Below are positions 24,958 through 33,493 of a stretch of 50,461 bases of DNA, one piece after another. Position numbers and translations under genes: made by a program. The notes under the pieces were generated by a model that saw only the letters and a list, made by a program, of their open reading frames with translations, made no database searches and was not told where the DNA came from. The stretch is from Pseudomonadota bacterium (GTDB lineage: Bacteria > Pseudomonadota > Alphaproteobacteria > Acetobacterales > Acetobacteraceae): assembly GCA_023424475.1 (NCBI GenBank), contig JAFADX010000174.1:1-50461 (forward strand). Reading direction: 5' to 3'. Every line of letters starts with the position of its first letter. Within the stretch, counting starts at the first letter, position 1.

Positions 24958-25445
24958 CCCGCTGGCTGCACTATCCGGCCATGGCGGCCTGCCTCCTGCT
25001 GCTGTGGCTGCTGCTCGTCGGCTCCGTCTCCGCGGGCGCGGTGCTGCTGGGCGGGCTGCTGGCGCTCGTGGGCTGCGGCACGCTCTACGCGCTGCAGGTC
25101 CCCAGGGCGCATCTGCGGCGCTGGCGCGTCGTTCCGGGCCTGCTGCGCGACATCGCCATCGAGGTGGTGCGCTCGAACAACGCGGTGGCGCAGATCATCC
25201 TTCGCCCGGCCAGCCCCCGCACGCACCAATCCGGCTTCGTGCGCATCCCCCTCGACATGCGCAGCCCCTACGGCCTCTCGGCACTCGCCTGCATCCTGAC
25301 CGCCACGCCCGGCACGCTCTGGGTCGACTACGATTCCACGGATGGCAGCATGCTGCTGCACGTCCTGGACCTGATCGACGAGGCGGCCTGGGTCGAGATC
25401 GTGAAGACCCGCTGGGAGCGCCGCCTGATGGAGATCTTCGAATGA
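24954..25445 (+). CDS. mrpE: Mrp antiporter subunit E
   Basis: A 163-residue accessory membrane subunit with two N-terminal helices (YPAMAACLLLLWLLLVGSVS and the next Gly/Leu-rich one) and a soluble domain. The conserved IAIEVVRSNNAVAQIILRP and SALACILTATPGTLWVDYDS are MrpE marks. The start at ATG 24954 overlaps mrpD by four bases and the stop overlaps mrpF by four. It is needed for assembly of the full Mrp complex in characterised systems. Confidence 0.9.
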   Translation: MTRWLHYPAMAACLLLLWLLLVGSVSAGAVLLGGLLALVGCGTLYALQVPRAHLRRWRVVPGLLRDIAIEVVRSNNAVAQIILRPASPRTHQSGFVRIPLDMRSPYGLSALACILTATPGTLWVDYDSTDGSMLLHVLDLIDEAAWVEIVKTRWERRLMEIFE

Positions 25446-25723
25446 GCGCGACGATCCTCGCCGGGGCACTGCTGGCCGCGCAGGTGCTCATCGTCGCCGC
25501 CATGGGCTGCGCGGCGCTGCGCGTGCTGTGGGGGCCGCGGGCGCAGGACCGCGTGCTCGCGCTCGACACGCTCTACGTCAATGCCGCCATGCTGCTGCTG
25601 GTCTTCGGCATCCGCTCCGGCAGCACGCATTATTTCGAGGCCGCGCTGCTGATCGCGCTGCTCGGCTTCGTCGCCACCGCGGCGCTCGCCAAGTTCCTGA
25701 TGCGCGGGGAGGTCATCGAATGA
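25442..25723 (+). CDS. mrpF: Mrp antiporter subunit F
   Basis: A 93-residue three-helix membrane subunit. The conserved core is RVLWGPRAQDRVLALDTLYV, in which the GP..DR..A.D pattern is the MrpF signature, followed by ALLIALLGFVATAALAKFLM. Both ends overlap neighbours by ATGA. Confidence 0.9.
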   Translation: MSATILAGALLAAQVLIVAAMGCAALRVLWGPRAQDRVLALDTLYVNAAMLLLVFGIRSGSTHYFEAALLIALLGFVATAALAKFLMRGEVIE

Positions 25724-26094
25724 ACCAGGCCGATGGCCTGCCCCTCTGGGCGGCGGTGCCGGTCGCGGCGCTGCTCCTTGCCGGCTCCGGCCTCGCGCTG
25801 ATCGGCTCGATCGGGCTGGTGCGGCTGCGCAGCTTCTATGCCCGCGTCCATGCGCCGACGCTCGGCTCCACGCTCGGCATCGGCTGCATCCTGATCGCGT
25901 CCATCCTGTTCTTCTCGGTGCAGCAGACGCGCTTCGTGCTGCATGAGATCCTGATCGCGGCCCTGATGATCGTCACCACGCCGGTCACCCTGATGCTGCT
26001 CGTCCGCGCCGCGCTCTACCGCGACCAGCGGGAAGGCAGCCTCGACGTGCCGTCCGGATCGCCCGAGGAGCCGGGGAACCCCGCGCCGCCCTGA
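25720..26094 (+). CDS. mrpG: Mrp antiporter subunit G
   Basis: The last gene of the operon, a 124-residue three-helix subunit. GSIGLVRLRSFYARVHAPTL and STLGIGCILIASILFFSVQ match the MrpG (PhaG/MnhG) family, and LHEILIAALMIVTTPVTLML is the third helix. A Pro/Ser/Gly-rich tail ends it. ATG 25720 overlaps mrpF by four bases. It converges with the Baeyer-Villiger gene with 38 bases between stops; no clear terminator hairpin is visible there. Confidence 0.9.
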   Translation: MNQADGLPLWAAVPVAALLLAGSGLALIGSIGLVRLRSFYARVHAPTLGSTLGIGCILIASILFFSVQQTRFVLHEILIAALMIVTTPVTLMLLVRAALYRDQREGSLDVPSGSPEEPGNPAPP

Positions 26095-26132
26095 ACGGCG
26101 CGCGATCGCCAGTCCTGCCTCCCGGCCTCCGG

Positions 26133-27773
26133 TCACTCCAGCCTGATCCCCGCATAGCCGCGCGCGGCGATGTCGTTGGCCCATGCGCGATAGGTCGGCG
26201 CGCTGCCGGTGTAGCGCGCCACGTGGCGGACCTGCTTCCCGGCGACGTTGATGTTCACGCCGGTCATCCAGGAATCCACCTCCATCGAAAGCAGCCCCCG
26301 CGCCGCCTCCGCCACGTGCTCCATCCAGCGCGCAACGGCCTCCTGCTGCGCCTCCGCGCGCGTCAGCCCGCTGTCCTGCATGTGGCGCAGCAGGCCGCTC
26401 ACCCACTCCACGTTGAATTCGATGGAGCGCGGGATGTTGCCCAGCGCGGTGTGCGGCCCCAGCAGCATGAACATGTTCGGAAAGCCGTCCTGCAGCATCC
26501 CGACCAGCGAGGTCGCGCCGTCCTTCCACATCTCCTTGAGCGTCACGCCGTCCTTGCCGCGGAAGTCGATCCGGTCGAAGGCGCCGCGCAGCGCGTCGAA
26601 GCCGGTTGCATAGACGATGATGTCGAACGCGTACTCGGCCTCGCTGGTCTGGATGCCGGTCGGCGTGATGCGCTCGATGGGTGTCGCCCTGCTGTCGACC
26701 AGGGTCACGTTGGGCTGGTTGTAGACCTCGTAGTACCGTGTCTCGAGCGGCACGCGCCGGGTGCCGAAGCCGTGGTTCTTCGGGATCAGCATCTCCGCCA
26801 CCTTCGGGTCCTTCACCCGCTGGCGGATCTTGTTCGCGACGAAGTCCGAAATGACGCGGTTGGCTTCCCGGTTCGTCAGCATGTCCTGGAAATTGCCGAC
26901 CCAGATGCCGAAGCCCCGCTCGGAATAGAGCTTCTCGAGGAAGGCATTCCGCTCATCCTCCGTCACGTCGAAGGTGTTGCGCGGGTCGGGCGTATGGAGG
27001 AAGCAGGAGAAGGTCTGCTCGCAGCGCGCGAAGATCTCGTCGTAGCGCGCGCGGATCGCCTCCATCTCCTCCGCGCCGATCTTCGCGTTGTGCAGTGGCG
27101 CGCACCAGTTGGGCGTGCGCTGGAACACGGTGAGCTGCGCCGCGGTCTTTGCCACTTCCTGGATCGTCTGCACGCCCGAGGCGCCGGTTCCGATCACCGC
27201 GACGCGCTTGCCCGTGAAGTCAACCGGATCCTTCGGCCAGAGTCCGGTATGGAAGGACTGTCCGCGGAACTCCTCGACTCCCGGGAAATTCGGCATCGTC
27301 GGCGAGGACAGCGCCCCGATCGCGGTGATCAGGAAGCGCGCGCGATGGCGGTCGCCGTCCCCTGTCTCCACGACCCAGTTCCGGCTGGCCTCGTCCCAAC
27401 GCGCCGCCGTCACGCGCGAACGGAACCGGATGTCGCGGCGCAGGTCGTACTTGTCGGCGACCAGGTTGAGATAGCGTTCGGTTTCCGGCTGCGGCGCGAA
27501 ATGCTCCGACCAGTTCCATTCCTGCAGCAGGTCCCTGTCGAAGGAATAGCCGTAGGAATAGCTCTCGGAATCGAAGCGGCAGCCGGGGTAGCGGTTCCAG
27601 TACCAGGTGCCGCCCACGCCGGTCCCCGCCTCCAGGACCAGTGCCCGGAGCCCGAGTTCCCGAAGCCGGATCAACTGATAGAGACCGGACATGCCGGCCC
27701 CGATGACGATGGCGTCCAGGGCGCCGGCCTTCGCGGTCGCTTCCTTCGCGGGTGCTGCCGTCACGTCGGGCAA
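26133..27773 (-). CDS. Flavin-containing Baeyer-Villiger monooxygenase
   Basis: Type I BVMO, which inserts oxygen next to a ketone using FAD and NADPH. Two Rossmann motifs are present: VIGAGMSGL (residues 23-31) for FAD and VIGTGASGVQ (193-202) for NADPH. Between them is the exact fingerprint FxGxxxHxxxWP with F169, G171, H175, W179 and P180. EAGTGVGGTWYWNRYPGCRF is the cyclohexanone / phenylacetone monooxygenase-type second segment. The 546 residues are standard for this class. It is divergent from the Liv-type substrate-binding gene with a 332-base gap between starts. The ketone substrate is unknown. Confidence 0.92.
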   Translation of the reverse strand: MPDVTAAPAKEATAKAGALDAIVIGAGMSGLYQLIRLRELGLRALVLEAGTGVGGTWYWNRYPGCRFDSESYSYGYSFDRDLLQEWNWSEHFAPQPETERYLNLVADKYDLRRDIRFRSRVTAARWDEASRNWVVETGDGDRHRARFLITAIGALSSPTMPNFPGVEEFRGQSFHTGLWPKDPVDFTGKRVAVIGTGASGVQTIQEVAKTAAQLTVFQRTPNWCAPLHNAKIGAEEMEAIRARYDEIFARCEQTFSCFLHTPDPRNTFDVTEDERNAFLEKLYSERGFGIWVGNFQDMLTNREANRVISDFVANKIRQRVKDPKVAEMLIPKNHGFGTRRVPLETRYYEVYNQPNVTLVDSRATPIERITPTGIQTSEAEYAFDIIVYATGFDALRGAFDRIDFRGKDGVTLKEMWKDGATSLVGMLQDGFPNMFMLLGPHTALGNIPRSIEFNVEWVSGLLRHMQDSGLTRAEAQQEAVARWMEHVAEAARGLLSMEVDSWMTGVNINVAGKQVRHVARYTGSAPTYRAWANDIAARGYAGIRLE

Positions 27774-28105
27774 TTCCTCTCGGTCTGGCGGCCCGCCTCC
27801 CCTGCCCCGCCGGATGCCGGGCGGACATGGGCGATCGCCGCGTTCCGGCGATGCTAGCCCCGCCGGCTCCGGGCTTGTAGGCCATCGCCGATGGACCGCG
27901 CATGATATCGATCAACTAGGGCTTGACGCATGGCCCTCATGCCCATGAGGCTACTTCCAACGTCCGACCACCAGGGGCGGCGCGATGCCCGAGCTTGGCA
28001 TCAGCCATCGCTGAAAAAGGCAGGGAGGGAGCGCGGCCCCGGTATCGGGTCCGGTCCCTCATCCGCCGCCGGTCGGCAGGGGCTGAAACACCGAGGGAGA
28101 GCGTC
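27774..28105. promoter_or_regulatory. Divergent regulatory gap with candidate promoter and operator
   Basis: This 332-base stretch separates the start codons of the BVMO and the ABC substrate-binding protein, and no gene is seen in it. CCTCATG-CC-CATGAGG at 27935-27950 is a perfect 7-bp inverted repeat with a 2-base spacer, just after TTGACG (27923-27928), a good -35 match for plus-strand transcription. No convincing -10 box is visible at 16-18 bases. TGAT-ATCG-ATCA upstream is a second small palindrome. These are operator candidates only. Confidence 0.4.
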
Positions 28106-29401
28106 ATGTTGCTCAATCGTCGCACGGTCATGACGGGCGCAGCCGCGCTCGCGGCGGGTCGCGCCCATGCCCAGGGCGGAGGCGCCCCGATCCGCATCGG
28201 CCTGTTGCACGATCTCTCGGGCCCATTCGCCGGCGCTGGCTCGGTGCCGCTCTCGGTCGGTGCGGAGATCGCGATCGAGCTCTTCAACGAACGCGGCGGC
28301 GCCGGCGGCCGCATGGTCCAGCCGGTCGCCGCCGACAGCCAGAGCCGCGCCGAGGTCGCGATCAACGAGGCCGAACGCCTGATCGGCCAGGAGAATGTCG
28401 ATGTCGTGCTCGGCATCTACAGCTCGGCCCATGCGGTGCCGCTGGCGCAGCGCATGCAGGCGGCGGGAAAGATCCTCTGGATCAACAGCGCCATCGCGAC
28501 CGCGGTGCTGAAGGGCAAGCACTTCACCAACGTCTTCCGCCCCACTGTGCATTCCGACCAGTACGGCGAAGGCAGCATCGCCTTCCTGGGCGAGCACTGC
28601 CAGCGCACCACGAACACCGCGCCGAACGCCTTCAAGCTCGGCATCATCCACGAGGACGGCCCCTACGGCGTCGGCGTCGCGACCGCCCTCGAGGAGAACG
28701 CGAAGCGCACCGGCATGCCGATCGCCCTGAAGGAAGGCTATTCGGCCACCGCCCCGGACCTCTCCACGCTGGTCACGAAGCTGCGCCGCGCGCGGCCGGA
28801 CGCCATCCTGCATGTCGGCTACAACCCCGACATCACGCTGTTCCTCCGCCAGGCGAAGTCCGGGGGCCTGCGCACGCGCATGATCATCGGCCACGGCGCC
28901 GGCTACTCGCAGATCGACCGCCTGACCGAAACCTTCGGCAAGGACGTCAACCACTTCTGCAACGTGGACCCGGCCGGCACCCAGATGCTCGACCCGGCCA
29001 AGCTCTCGCCCGAGGCGCGCGAGCTGCAGCAGATCCTGCTCACGCGCTACCGCGCCCGCACGCAGGTCAACGATCCGCCGACCCACGCCTCGATGGGCTT
29101 CAACAACACCTGGATCTTCCTCCAGTACGTCCTCAAGCCCGCGGTCGCCGGCGGCAGCGCCTCGGTCGACGCGCTGCGCGCCGCCGCCCTCGCGGTCGAC
29201 ATCCCGGTCGGCGGGACCATCCAGGGCTATGGCGTGAAGTTCAATCCGCCCGCGCACGAACTCGCCGGGCAGAACTCGCGCAGCATCGCCGTCGTGATGC
29301 AGTTCGAGGACGGCAAGTCCAGGGTCGTCTGGCCGACCGCAATCGCCGCAGGCCCGCCGGTCATGCCGCTGCCCGCCGACAACGCCTTCGCGCTCCGTTG
29401 A
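28106..29401 (+). CDS. Liv-type ABC transporter substrate-binding protein
   Basis: A periplasmic binding protein of the branched-chain amino acid/amide/urea cluster. The signal peptide MLLNRRTVMTGAAALAAGRA contains RRTVM, suggesting Tat export, with cleavage near HAQ. The mature chain opens APIRIGLLHDLSGPFAG, the usual Peripla_BP_6 start, then VAADSQSRAEVAINEAERLI and VVLGIYSSAHAVPLAQRM. It has 431 residues. The start at ATG 28106 follows GAGGGAGAG. The four other Liv components follow directly, so this protein gives the system its specificity, which is not known from sequence. Confidence 0.92.
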   Translation: MLLNRRTVMTGAAALAAGRAHAQGGGAPIRIGLLHDLSGPFAGAGSVPLSVGAEIAIELFNERGGAGGRMVQPVAADSQSRAEVAINEAERLIGQENVDVVLGIYSSAHAVPLAQRMQAAGKILWINSAIATAVLKGKHFTNVFRPTVHSDQYGEGSIAFLGEHCQRTTNTAPNAFKLGIIHEDGPYGVGVATALEENAKRTGMPIALKEGYSATAPDLSTLVTKLRRARPDAILHVGYNPDITLFLRQAKSGGLRTRMIIGHGAGYSQIDRLTETFGKDVNHFCNVDPAGTQMLDPAKLSPEARELQQILLTRYRARTQVNDPPTHASMGFNNTWIFLQYVLKPAVAGGSASVDALRAAALAVDIPVGGTIQGYGVKFNPPAHELAGQNSRSIAVVMQFEDGKSRVVWPTAIAAGPPVMPLPADNAFALR

Positions 29402-29415
29402 GCGGCCGGGGGTGA

Positions 29416-29445
29416 GGGGCGTGAAACGCCCCCCATCGGGGGGCG
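29416..29445 (+). promoter_or_regulatory. Two mutually exclusive hairpins before livG
   Basis: Stem A is GGGGCGT-GAA-ACGCCCC (29416-29432, 7 bp). Stem B is CGCCCCCC-ATC-GGGGGGCG (29427-29445, 8 bp). They share bases 29427-29432 and cannot form together. Stem B would bury the G run at 29438-29443, the only plausible ribosome binding site for GTG 29453, while stem A leaves it free. It could lower expression of the membrane genes relative to the binding protein, or be a switch. Confidence 0.5.
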
Positions 29446-29452
29446 CGCAACG

Positions 29453-30193
29453 GTGAGCATGCTCGAGGTATCGGGGCTGACCAAGGCCTTCGGCGGCTTC
29501 ATCGCCGTGAGCAATGTCAGCTTCACCGTGGCCGAGGGCGAGATCCTCGGCCTGCTCGGACCCAACGGCTCGGGCAAGAGCACGACCTTCAACTGCATCG
29601 CCGGCATGCTGAAGCCGACGGCGGGCAGCGTGAGGCTCGCCGGACAGGAGATCGCCGGCCTCACCGCCGATGCGGTCTGCCGCAGGGGGATCGGACGGAC
29701 CTTCCAGATCCCCCGGCCCTTCCGCGGCCTCTCGCTGTTCGAGAACACCGTGCTTGCCGCGCATTTCGGCAATGGCGGCCACCTGTCGCACGAGGAAGCC
29801 GAGCAGATCGCGCGCGACGCCCTCGCCCTCGCGCAACTGCCGACCGATCCCGGGGCGGCCGTCGGCGGCCTCGGCGCAGCCGGGCTCAAGAAGCTCGAAC
29901 TCGCCCGCGCGCTCGCCACGCGGCCGAAGCTGCTGCTGGCCGACGAATCCCTCGGCGGCCTCGATGCCGCCGAGATGCGTCAGGCGGCGGACATGCTGAA
30001 GCGCATCCGCGACGAGCGCGGCATCACCATCGTCTGGGTCGAGCACATCATGGGCGTGCTCCTCTCGGTCGTGGACCGCGTGGTGGTGCTGGACCACGGC
30101 GCCGTCATCTTCGAGGGCACGCCGCACGAGGCCCAGCAGGACGAGAAGGTCGCCGAGGTCTATCTCGGCCCGCCCGAGACCCGGGCGGCATGA
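29453..30193 (+). CDS. livG: ABC transporter ATP-binding protein LivG-like
   Basis: One of two ATPases of the Liv-type importer. Walker A is GPNGSGKST, the Q loop GRTFQIPRPF, and the Walker B region LLLADESLGGLD. The signature loop is VGGLGAAGLKKLELARALA, so the LSGGQ motif is degenerate, and DES replaces the usual DEP; both departures occur in some LivG-type proteins but are marked here. The H loop histidine is in VWVEHIMGVL. It has 246 residues. GTG 29453 is the likely start, with ATG 29459 as alternative. Two overlapping hairpins sit just upstream. Confidence 0.9.
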   Translation: MSMLEVSGLTKAFGGFIAVSNVSFTVAEGEILGLLGPNGSGKSTTFNCIAGMLKPTAGSVRLAGQEIAGLTADAVCRRGIGRTFQIPRPFRGLSLFENTVLAAHFGNGGHLSHEEAEQIARDALALAQLPTDPGAAVGGLGAAGLKKLELARALATRPKLLLADESLGGLDAAEMRQAADMLKRIRDERGITIVWVEHIMGVLLSVVDRVVVLDHGAVIFEGTPHEAQQDEKVAEVYLGPPETRAA

Positions 30194-30224
30194 CGGCGCC
30201 TCCCGGGAAAGGAGACCAGCTCTG

Positions 30225-30944
30225 ATGGAGGGGGCCGTTCTGCGCCTCGAGGGGATTCGCGCCGGCTATGGCGACTTCCAGGCCCTGTTCGACGTGGGCC
30301 TCACCGTCTCCCCCGGCGAGGCGGTCGGCGTCGTCGGGCCGAACGGCGCCGGCAAGACGACGCTGCTGCGCGTGATCTCGGGCATGCTGCGGCCAAAGGC
30401 CGGGATGGCCCGGTTCGGCGAAACCGACATCGCCACGACGCCGGCGCATATGCTGCCGGCCGTGGGCATCGCGCACGTGCCGGAGAACCGCCGCCTCTTC
30501 CCGCACCTGACGGTCGAGGAAAACCTCAAGGTCGGCGCCTATATCCCGAGCGCCCGGCGCCGCTTCGCCGAACGCTGCGCCTATGTCTACGACATGTTCC
30601 CCCGCCTCAAGGAACGGCGTCACCAGCTCGCCGGGACCATGAGCGGCGGCGAGCAGCAGATGTGCGCGATCGGCCGCGCGCTGATGTGCAGCCCGCGCAT
30701 CCTGCTGCTGGACGAGCCCTCGGCGGGTCTTGCGCCGCTCGTGGTCCAGCAGGTCTTCGCCCTGGTGCAGCGCATCCGCAGCGAAGGCCTGACCGTGCTC
30801 ATCGTGGAGCAGAACGTCGCGCAGGTCCTGCGCGTGGTCGACCGCGCCTACGTGCTCGAGGCCGGTCACGTGGTGGCCGCGGGCACCTCCGCCGAACTGG
30901 CCGCGGATCCTGCGATCCGCACCGCCTTCCTGGGGGCCCACTGA
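30225..30944 (+). CDS. livF: ABC transporter ATP-binding protein LivF-like
   Basis: The second ATPase, with Walker A GPNGAGKTT, an intact signature MSGGEQQMCAIGRAL, Walker B ILLLDEPSAGLAP and VLIVEQNVAQVLRV, the LivF-typical EQN switch. It has 239 residues. ATG 30225 has AAAGGAGA just upstream. It follows livG by 31 bases and its stop is one base before the permease start, so the cluster is one transcript. Confidence 0.93.
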   Translation: MEGAVLRLEGIRAGYGDFQALFDVGLTVSPGEAVGVVGPNGAGKTTLLRVISGMLRPKAGMARFGETDIATTPAHMLPAVGIAHVPENRRLFPHLTVEENLKVGAYIPSARRRFAERCAYVYDMFPRLKERRHQLAGTMSGGEQQMCAIGRALMCSPRILLLDEPSAGLAPLVVQQVFALVQRIRSEGLTVLIVEQNVAQVLRVVDRAYVLEAGHVVAAGTSAELAADPAIRTAFLGAH

Positions 30945-30945
30945 C

Positions 30946-31800
30946 ATGGATCCGTTCCTGCTCGAGGCCATCGTCAACGGCATCCTGCTCGGCGGCGTCT
31001 TCGCCCTGCCGGTGCTGGGCCTGAACCTGGTGTTCGGCGTCGTCGACGTGGTCTGGCTCTGCTATGCGGAGCTCGTGATGGTCGGCATGTACTGCGTCTG
31101 GTTCCTCTACACGCAGGCCGGGTTCCCATTGGCGCTGGCCTTCGCGGTCTGTCTTCCCGTCGTGGGCCTGCTCGGCCTGCTGCTGCACCAGATCGTCGTG
31201 CGGCCCCTCCTCAACAGCCCGCCGATCACGCAGGTGCTCGCCACCGGCGGGGTGATCTTCGTGCTCCAGGGCGCGGCGATGCTCGCCTTCGGCACCGACT
31301 TCCGTTCCCTGGGTGTCGAGATGCCGCCGATCGAAGTGGATGAGATCTTCATCTCCGGCACCAAGCTCGTGGCCTTCGTCGCAGCACTCGTCGGCGCCGC
31401 GGCCTTGTGGACCTTCCTGAAGTTCACCTATGTCGGCACCGCGATCCGCGCCATCGCCCGGGACCGCGAGGTGATGCCCCTGATGGGCGTGGATCCGCGC
31501 CGGATCTACCTGGTCGCCTCGGCGATCGCCGGCGGGCTTGCGGGCCTCGCGGCCTGCCTGCTGGTCGTACAGCTCGACGTGCACCCGTATATCGGCCTCT
31601 CCTTCGGGCCGATCACCTTCATGATCTGCGTCATGGGCGGGCTGGGGAACATGCTCGGCGGCTTCCTCGCGGCCTTCCTCATGGGCGTCATCGTCTCCAC
31701 CGGCGGCTTCTGGTGGAACACCGAGATGAGCTACGTGGTCGCCTTCGCCTGCTTCATCGTGGTGATGTTCGCCCGGCCGCGGGGGCTCTTCGCACGATGA
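30946..31800 (+). CDS. livH: ABC transporter permease LivH-like
   Basis: An inner-membrane permease of the Liv/urea family. Family landmarks are IVNGILLGGVFALPVLGLNL at the N terminus, TAIRAIARDREVMPLMGVDP for the cytoplasmic coupling loop and FGPITFMICVMGGLGNMLGG near the C terminus. It has 284 residues with about eight helices. The stop overlaps the next start by ATGA. Confidence 0.92.
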   Translation: MDPFLLEAIVNGILLGGVFALPVLGLNLVFGVVDVVWLCYAELVMVGMYCVWFLYTQAGFPLALAFAVCLPVVGLLGLLLHQIVVRPLLNSPPITQVLATGGVIFVLQGAAMLAFGTDFRSLGVEMPPIEVDEIFISGTKLVAFVAALVGAAALWTFLKFTYVGTAIRAIARDREVMPLMGVDPRRIYLVASAIAGGLAGLAACLLVVQLDVHPYIGLSFGPITFMICVMGGLGNMLGGFLAAFLMGVIVSTGGFWWNTEMSYVVAFACFIVVMFARPRGLFAR

Positions 31801-32732
31801 TCCGCTTCGCGCTCGCGCTCTTCGTCCTCCTCGCGGTCGTTCCCTTCCTCGGCCTGCCGGAATACTTCCTGCATCTCGGCATCGTGACGATGCTCTCGGC
31901 GCTGAGCTGCACGGGCTGGGCGCTGATGGGACGCTTCGGCCTGGTCTCCTTCGGTCACGGCGCCTTCATCGGCATCGCCGCCTACACCATGGCGCTGCTG
32001 TGGAACGATGCCGGGCTCTCGCCCTGGATCGGCCTGCCGGCCGGCGTAGCACTCGCGGTCGCCGGGGCCGCGCTGCTCGCCTATCCCTGCTTCAGGCTGC
32101 GCGTCGTCGGCCATTACTTCGCGCTCGTCACCCTCGCGGCCGGCGAGATCGTGCGCATCCTGATCGTGGCGCTGCGCGACCATACCGGCGGCTCGCTCGG
32201 CATGACGCCGCGCCTCGCGCCCGAACACCCCATCGCTGCGATGCAGTTCGACAAGCACACCTTCTGGTGGCTCGCGCTGGCCGTCTGGGGCTTCGGAATC
32301 CTCGCCTGGTGGCGGATCGACCGGAGCATGTCCGCCAAGGCCCTGACCGCGATCGGCGAGGACGAGGACGCCGCGGCCGCGGTCGGCATCCACGTGACGC
32401 GGGAGAAGATGGCGATCACCCTGCTCTCGGCCGGCCTCGCCGCCCTCGGCGGCGCACTCGGGGCGCAGTATCGCCTCTATCTGAACCCCGAGAGCCTCGC
32501 AGGCATCGGCATCTCGCTGCAGATCGTCTTCGGCGCGCTCGCCGGCGGCATGTATTCGATGCTCGGCCCGACGGTCGGCGCCGCCTTCACCACCGCGCTC
32601 GAGGAGACGCTGCGCGTCGCCTTCGGCACCGCCTTCATCGGCGCGGCGCCGCTCATCTACGGCATCCTGCTGGTCCTGTTCATCCAGTTCCTGCCCCGCG
32701 GCATCGTGGGCTGGTTCGAACGCCGAAGGTAG
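31797..32732 (+). CDS. livM: ABC transporter permease LivM-like
   Basis: The second permease. GRFGLVSFGHGAFIGIAAY is the hallmark LivM segment (S-x-GHGAF). SLGMTPRLAPEHPIAAMQF and ALTAIGEDEDAAAAVGIHV follow, the latter being the coupling loop. The 311-residue chain from ATG 31797 overlaps livH by four bases; the open frame before it lies inside livH. It converges with the racemase gene, ten bases between stops, leaving no room for a dedicated terminator. Confidence 0.92.
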   Translation: MIRFALALFVLLAVVPFLGLPEYFLHLGIVTMLSALSCTGWALMGRFGLVSFGHGAFIGIAAYTMALLWNDAGLSPWIGLPAGVALAVAGAALLAYPCFRLRVVGHYFALVTLAAGEIVRILIVALRDHTGGSLGMTPRLAPEHPIAAMQFDKHTFWWLALAVWGFGILAWWRIDRSMSAKALTAIGEDEDAAAAVGIHVTREKMAITLLSAGLAALGGALGAQYRLYLNPESLAGIGISLQIVFGALAGGMYSMLGPTVGAAFTTALEETLRVAFGTAFIGAAPLIYGILLVLFIQFLPRGIVGWFERRR

Positions 32733-32742
32733 CGCCGCCGCA

Positions 32743-33480
32743 TCAGGCCGGCGGCGGCCCGCTCCGGAACAGCCGGCCGCAGGCGATGTTCCGGGTATCC
32801 ACCCCGAGGCGCCGCAGCGCCGCCCAGAGCGATGCCTGGTTCGACGTCACCAATGGCTTGCCGAGCTCGGCCTCCAGCGCCTCGATCCGGTCCATGACGA
32901 GAAGGTTCGTGCAGGAGACGAAGACGGCGTCGCAATCCGCGATCCCGTCCCGGTTGCGCAGCACCAGCGCCGCGACCTCGTCCGAGGTGATCGCCTTGAT
33001 CTCCTCGCTCACCGCGCAGCGGAAGGAATCCCACGCCGGCACCTCGAAGCCGTGATGGGCGAGAAAGCCGAGCTCGTGCTCGTTCACCTCGTCCGGATAG
33101 GGCGTGACCATGAAGACCCGCCGTGCCGCGAGCGCCCGCAGCGCCTCGAGCACCGCGGAGGAGGTCGTGAAGGCCGGCACGCCGATCAGCGCGGTGATGC
33201 GGTCTGCTACCTTCGCCTCGTTGCCGAAGCCGTCGAGGAACGAACCGCTGGTGCAGCCGTACATCACGACGTCCGGCCGCGCATAGGCGAGGTCGCTCGC
33301 CGCGCGGACCACGCTCTCGCCCATCTCCAGCAGGGATTCCCTGGTCAGCCTGGCCTCGGGCCGCGACAGCCGGTTGTGGTTCGTCACCACCCCGTCCGGC
33401 AGGTAGCGCGGGAGCTCGCGCTCCAGCGCGACATTGGCCGGCGGGGCGATGACGCCGATGCGCAGCACGCGGTTGTCCAT
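32743..33480 (-). CDS. Asp/Glu racemase superfamily protein (maleate isomerase / hydantoin racemase-like)
   Basis: A two-cysteine, cofactor-free isomerase or decarboxylase. The catalytic cysteines are C76 in MYGCTSGSF and C190 in VFVSCTNL, the same spacing as maleate cis-trans isomerase and related arylmalonate decarboxylase. MVTPYPDEVNEHELGFLAHH is another maleate-isomerase-like mark. It has 245 residues. ATG 33480 has GGGAGG a few bases upstream, in the 13-base gap after hyuB. As the last gene of the hyuAB operon it probably racemises or isomerises the hydantoin or carboxylate intermediate; a choice among family members cannot be made from sequence. Confidence 0.83.
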   Translation of the reverse strand: MDNRVLRIGVIAPPANVALERELPRYLPDGVVTNHNRLSRPEARLTRESLLEMGESVVRAASDLAYARPDVVMYGCTSGSFLDGFGNEAKVADRITALIGVPAFTTSSAVLEALRALAARRVFMVTPYPDEVNEHELGFLAHHGFEVPAWDSFRCAVSEEIKAITSDEVAALVLRNRDGIADCDAVFVSCTNLLVMDRIEALEAELGKPLVTSNQASLWAALRRLGVDTRNIACGRLFRSGPPPA

Positions 33481-33493
33481 CGCCGCCTCCCGT

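Noticed and set aside
27774..28105. A small gene in the BVMO/ABC divergent gap
   Set aside because: Short open frames exist but lack a ribosome binding site, codon bias or any recognisable motif.
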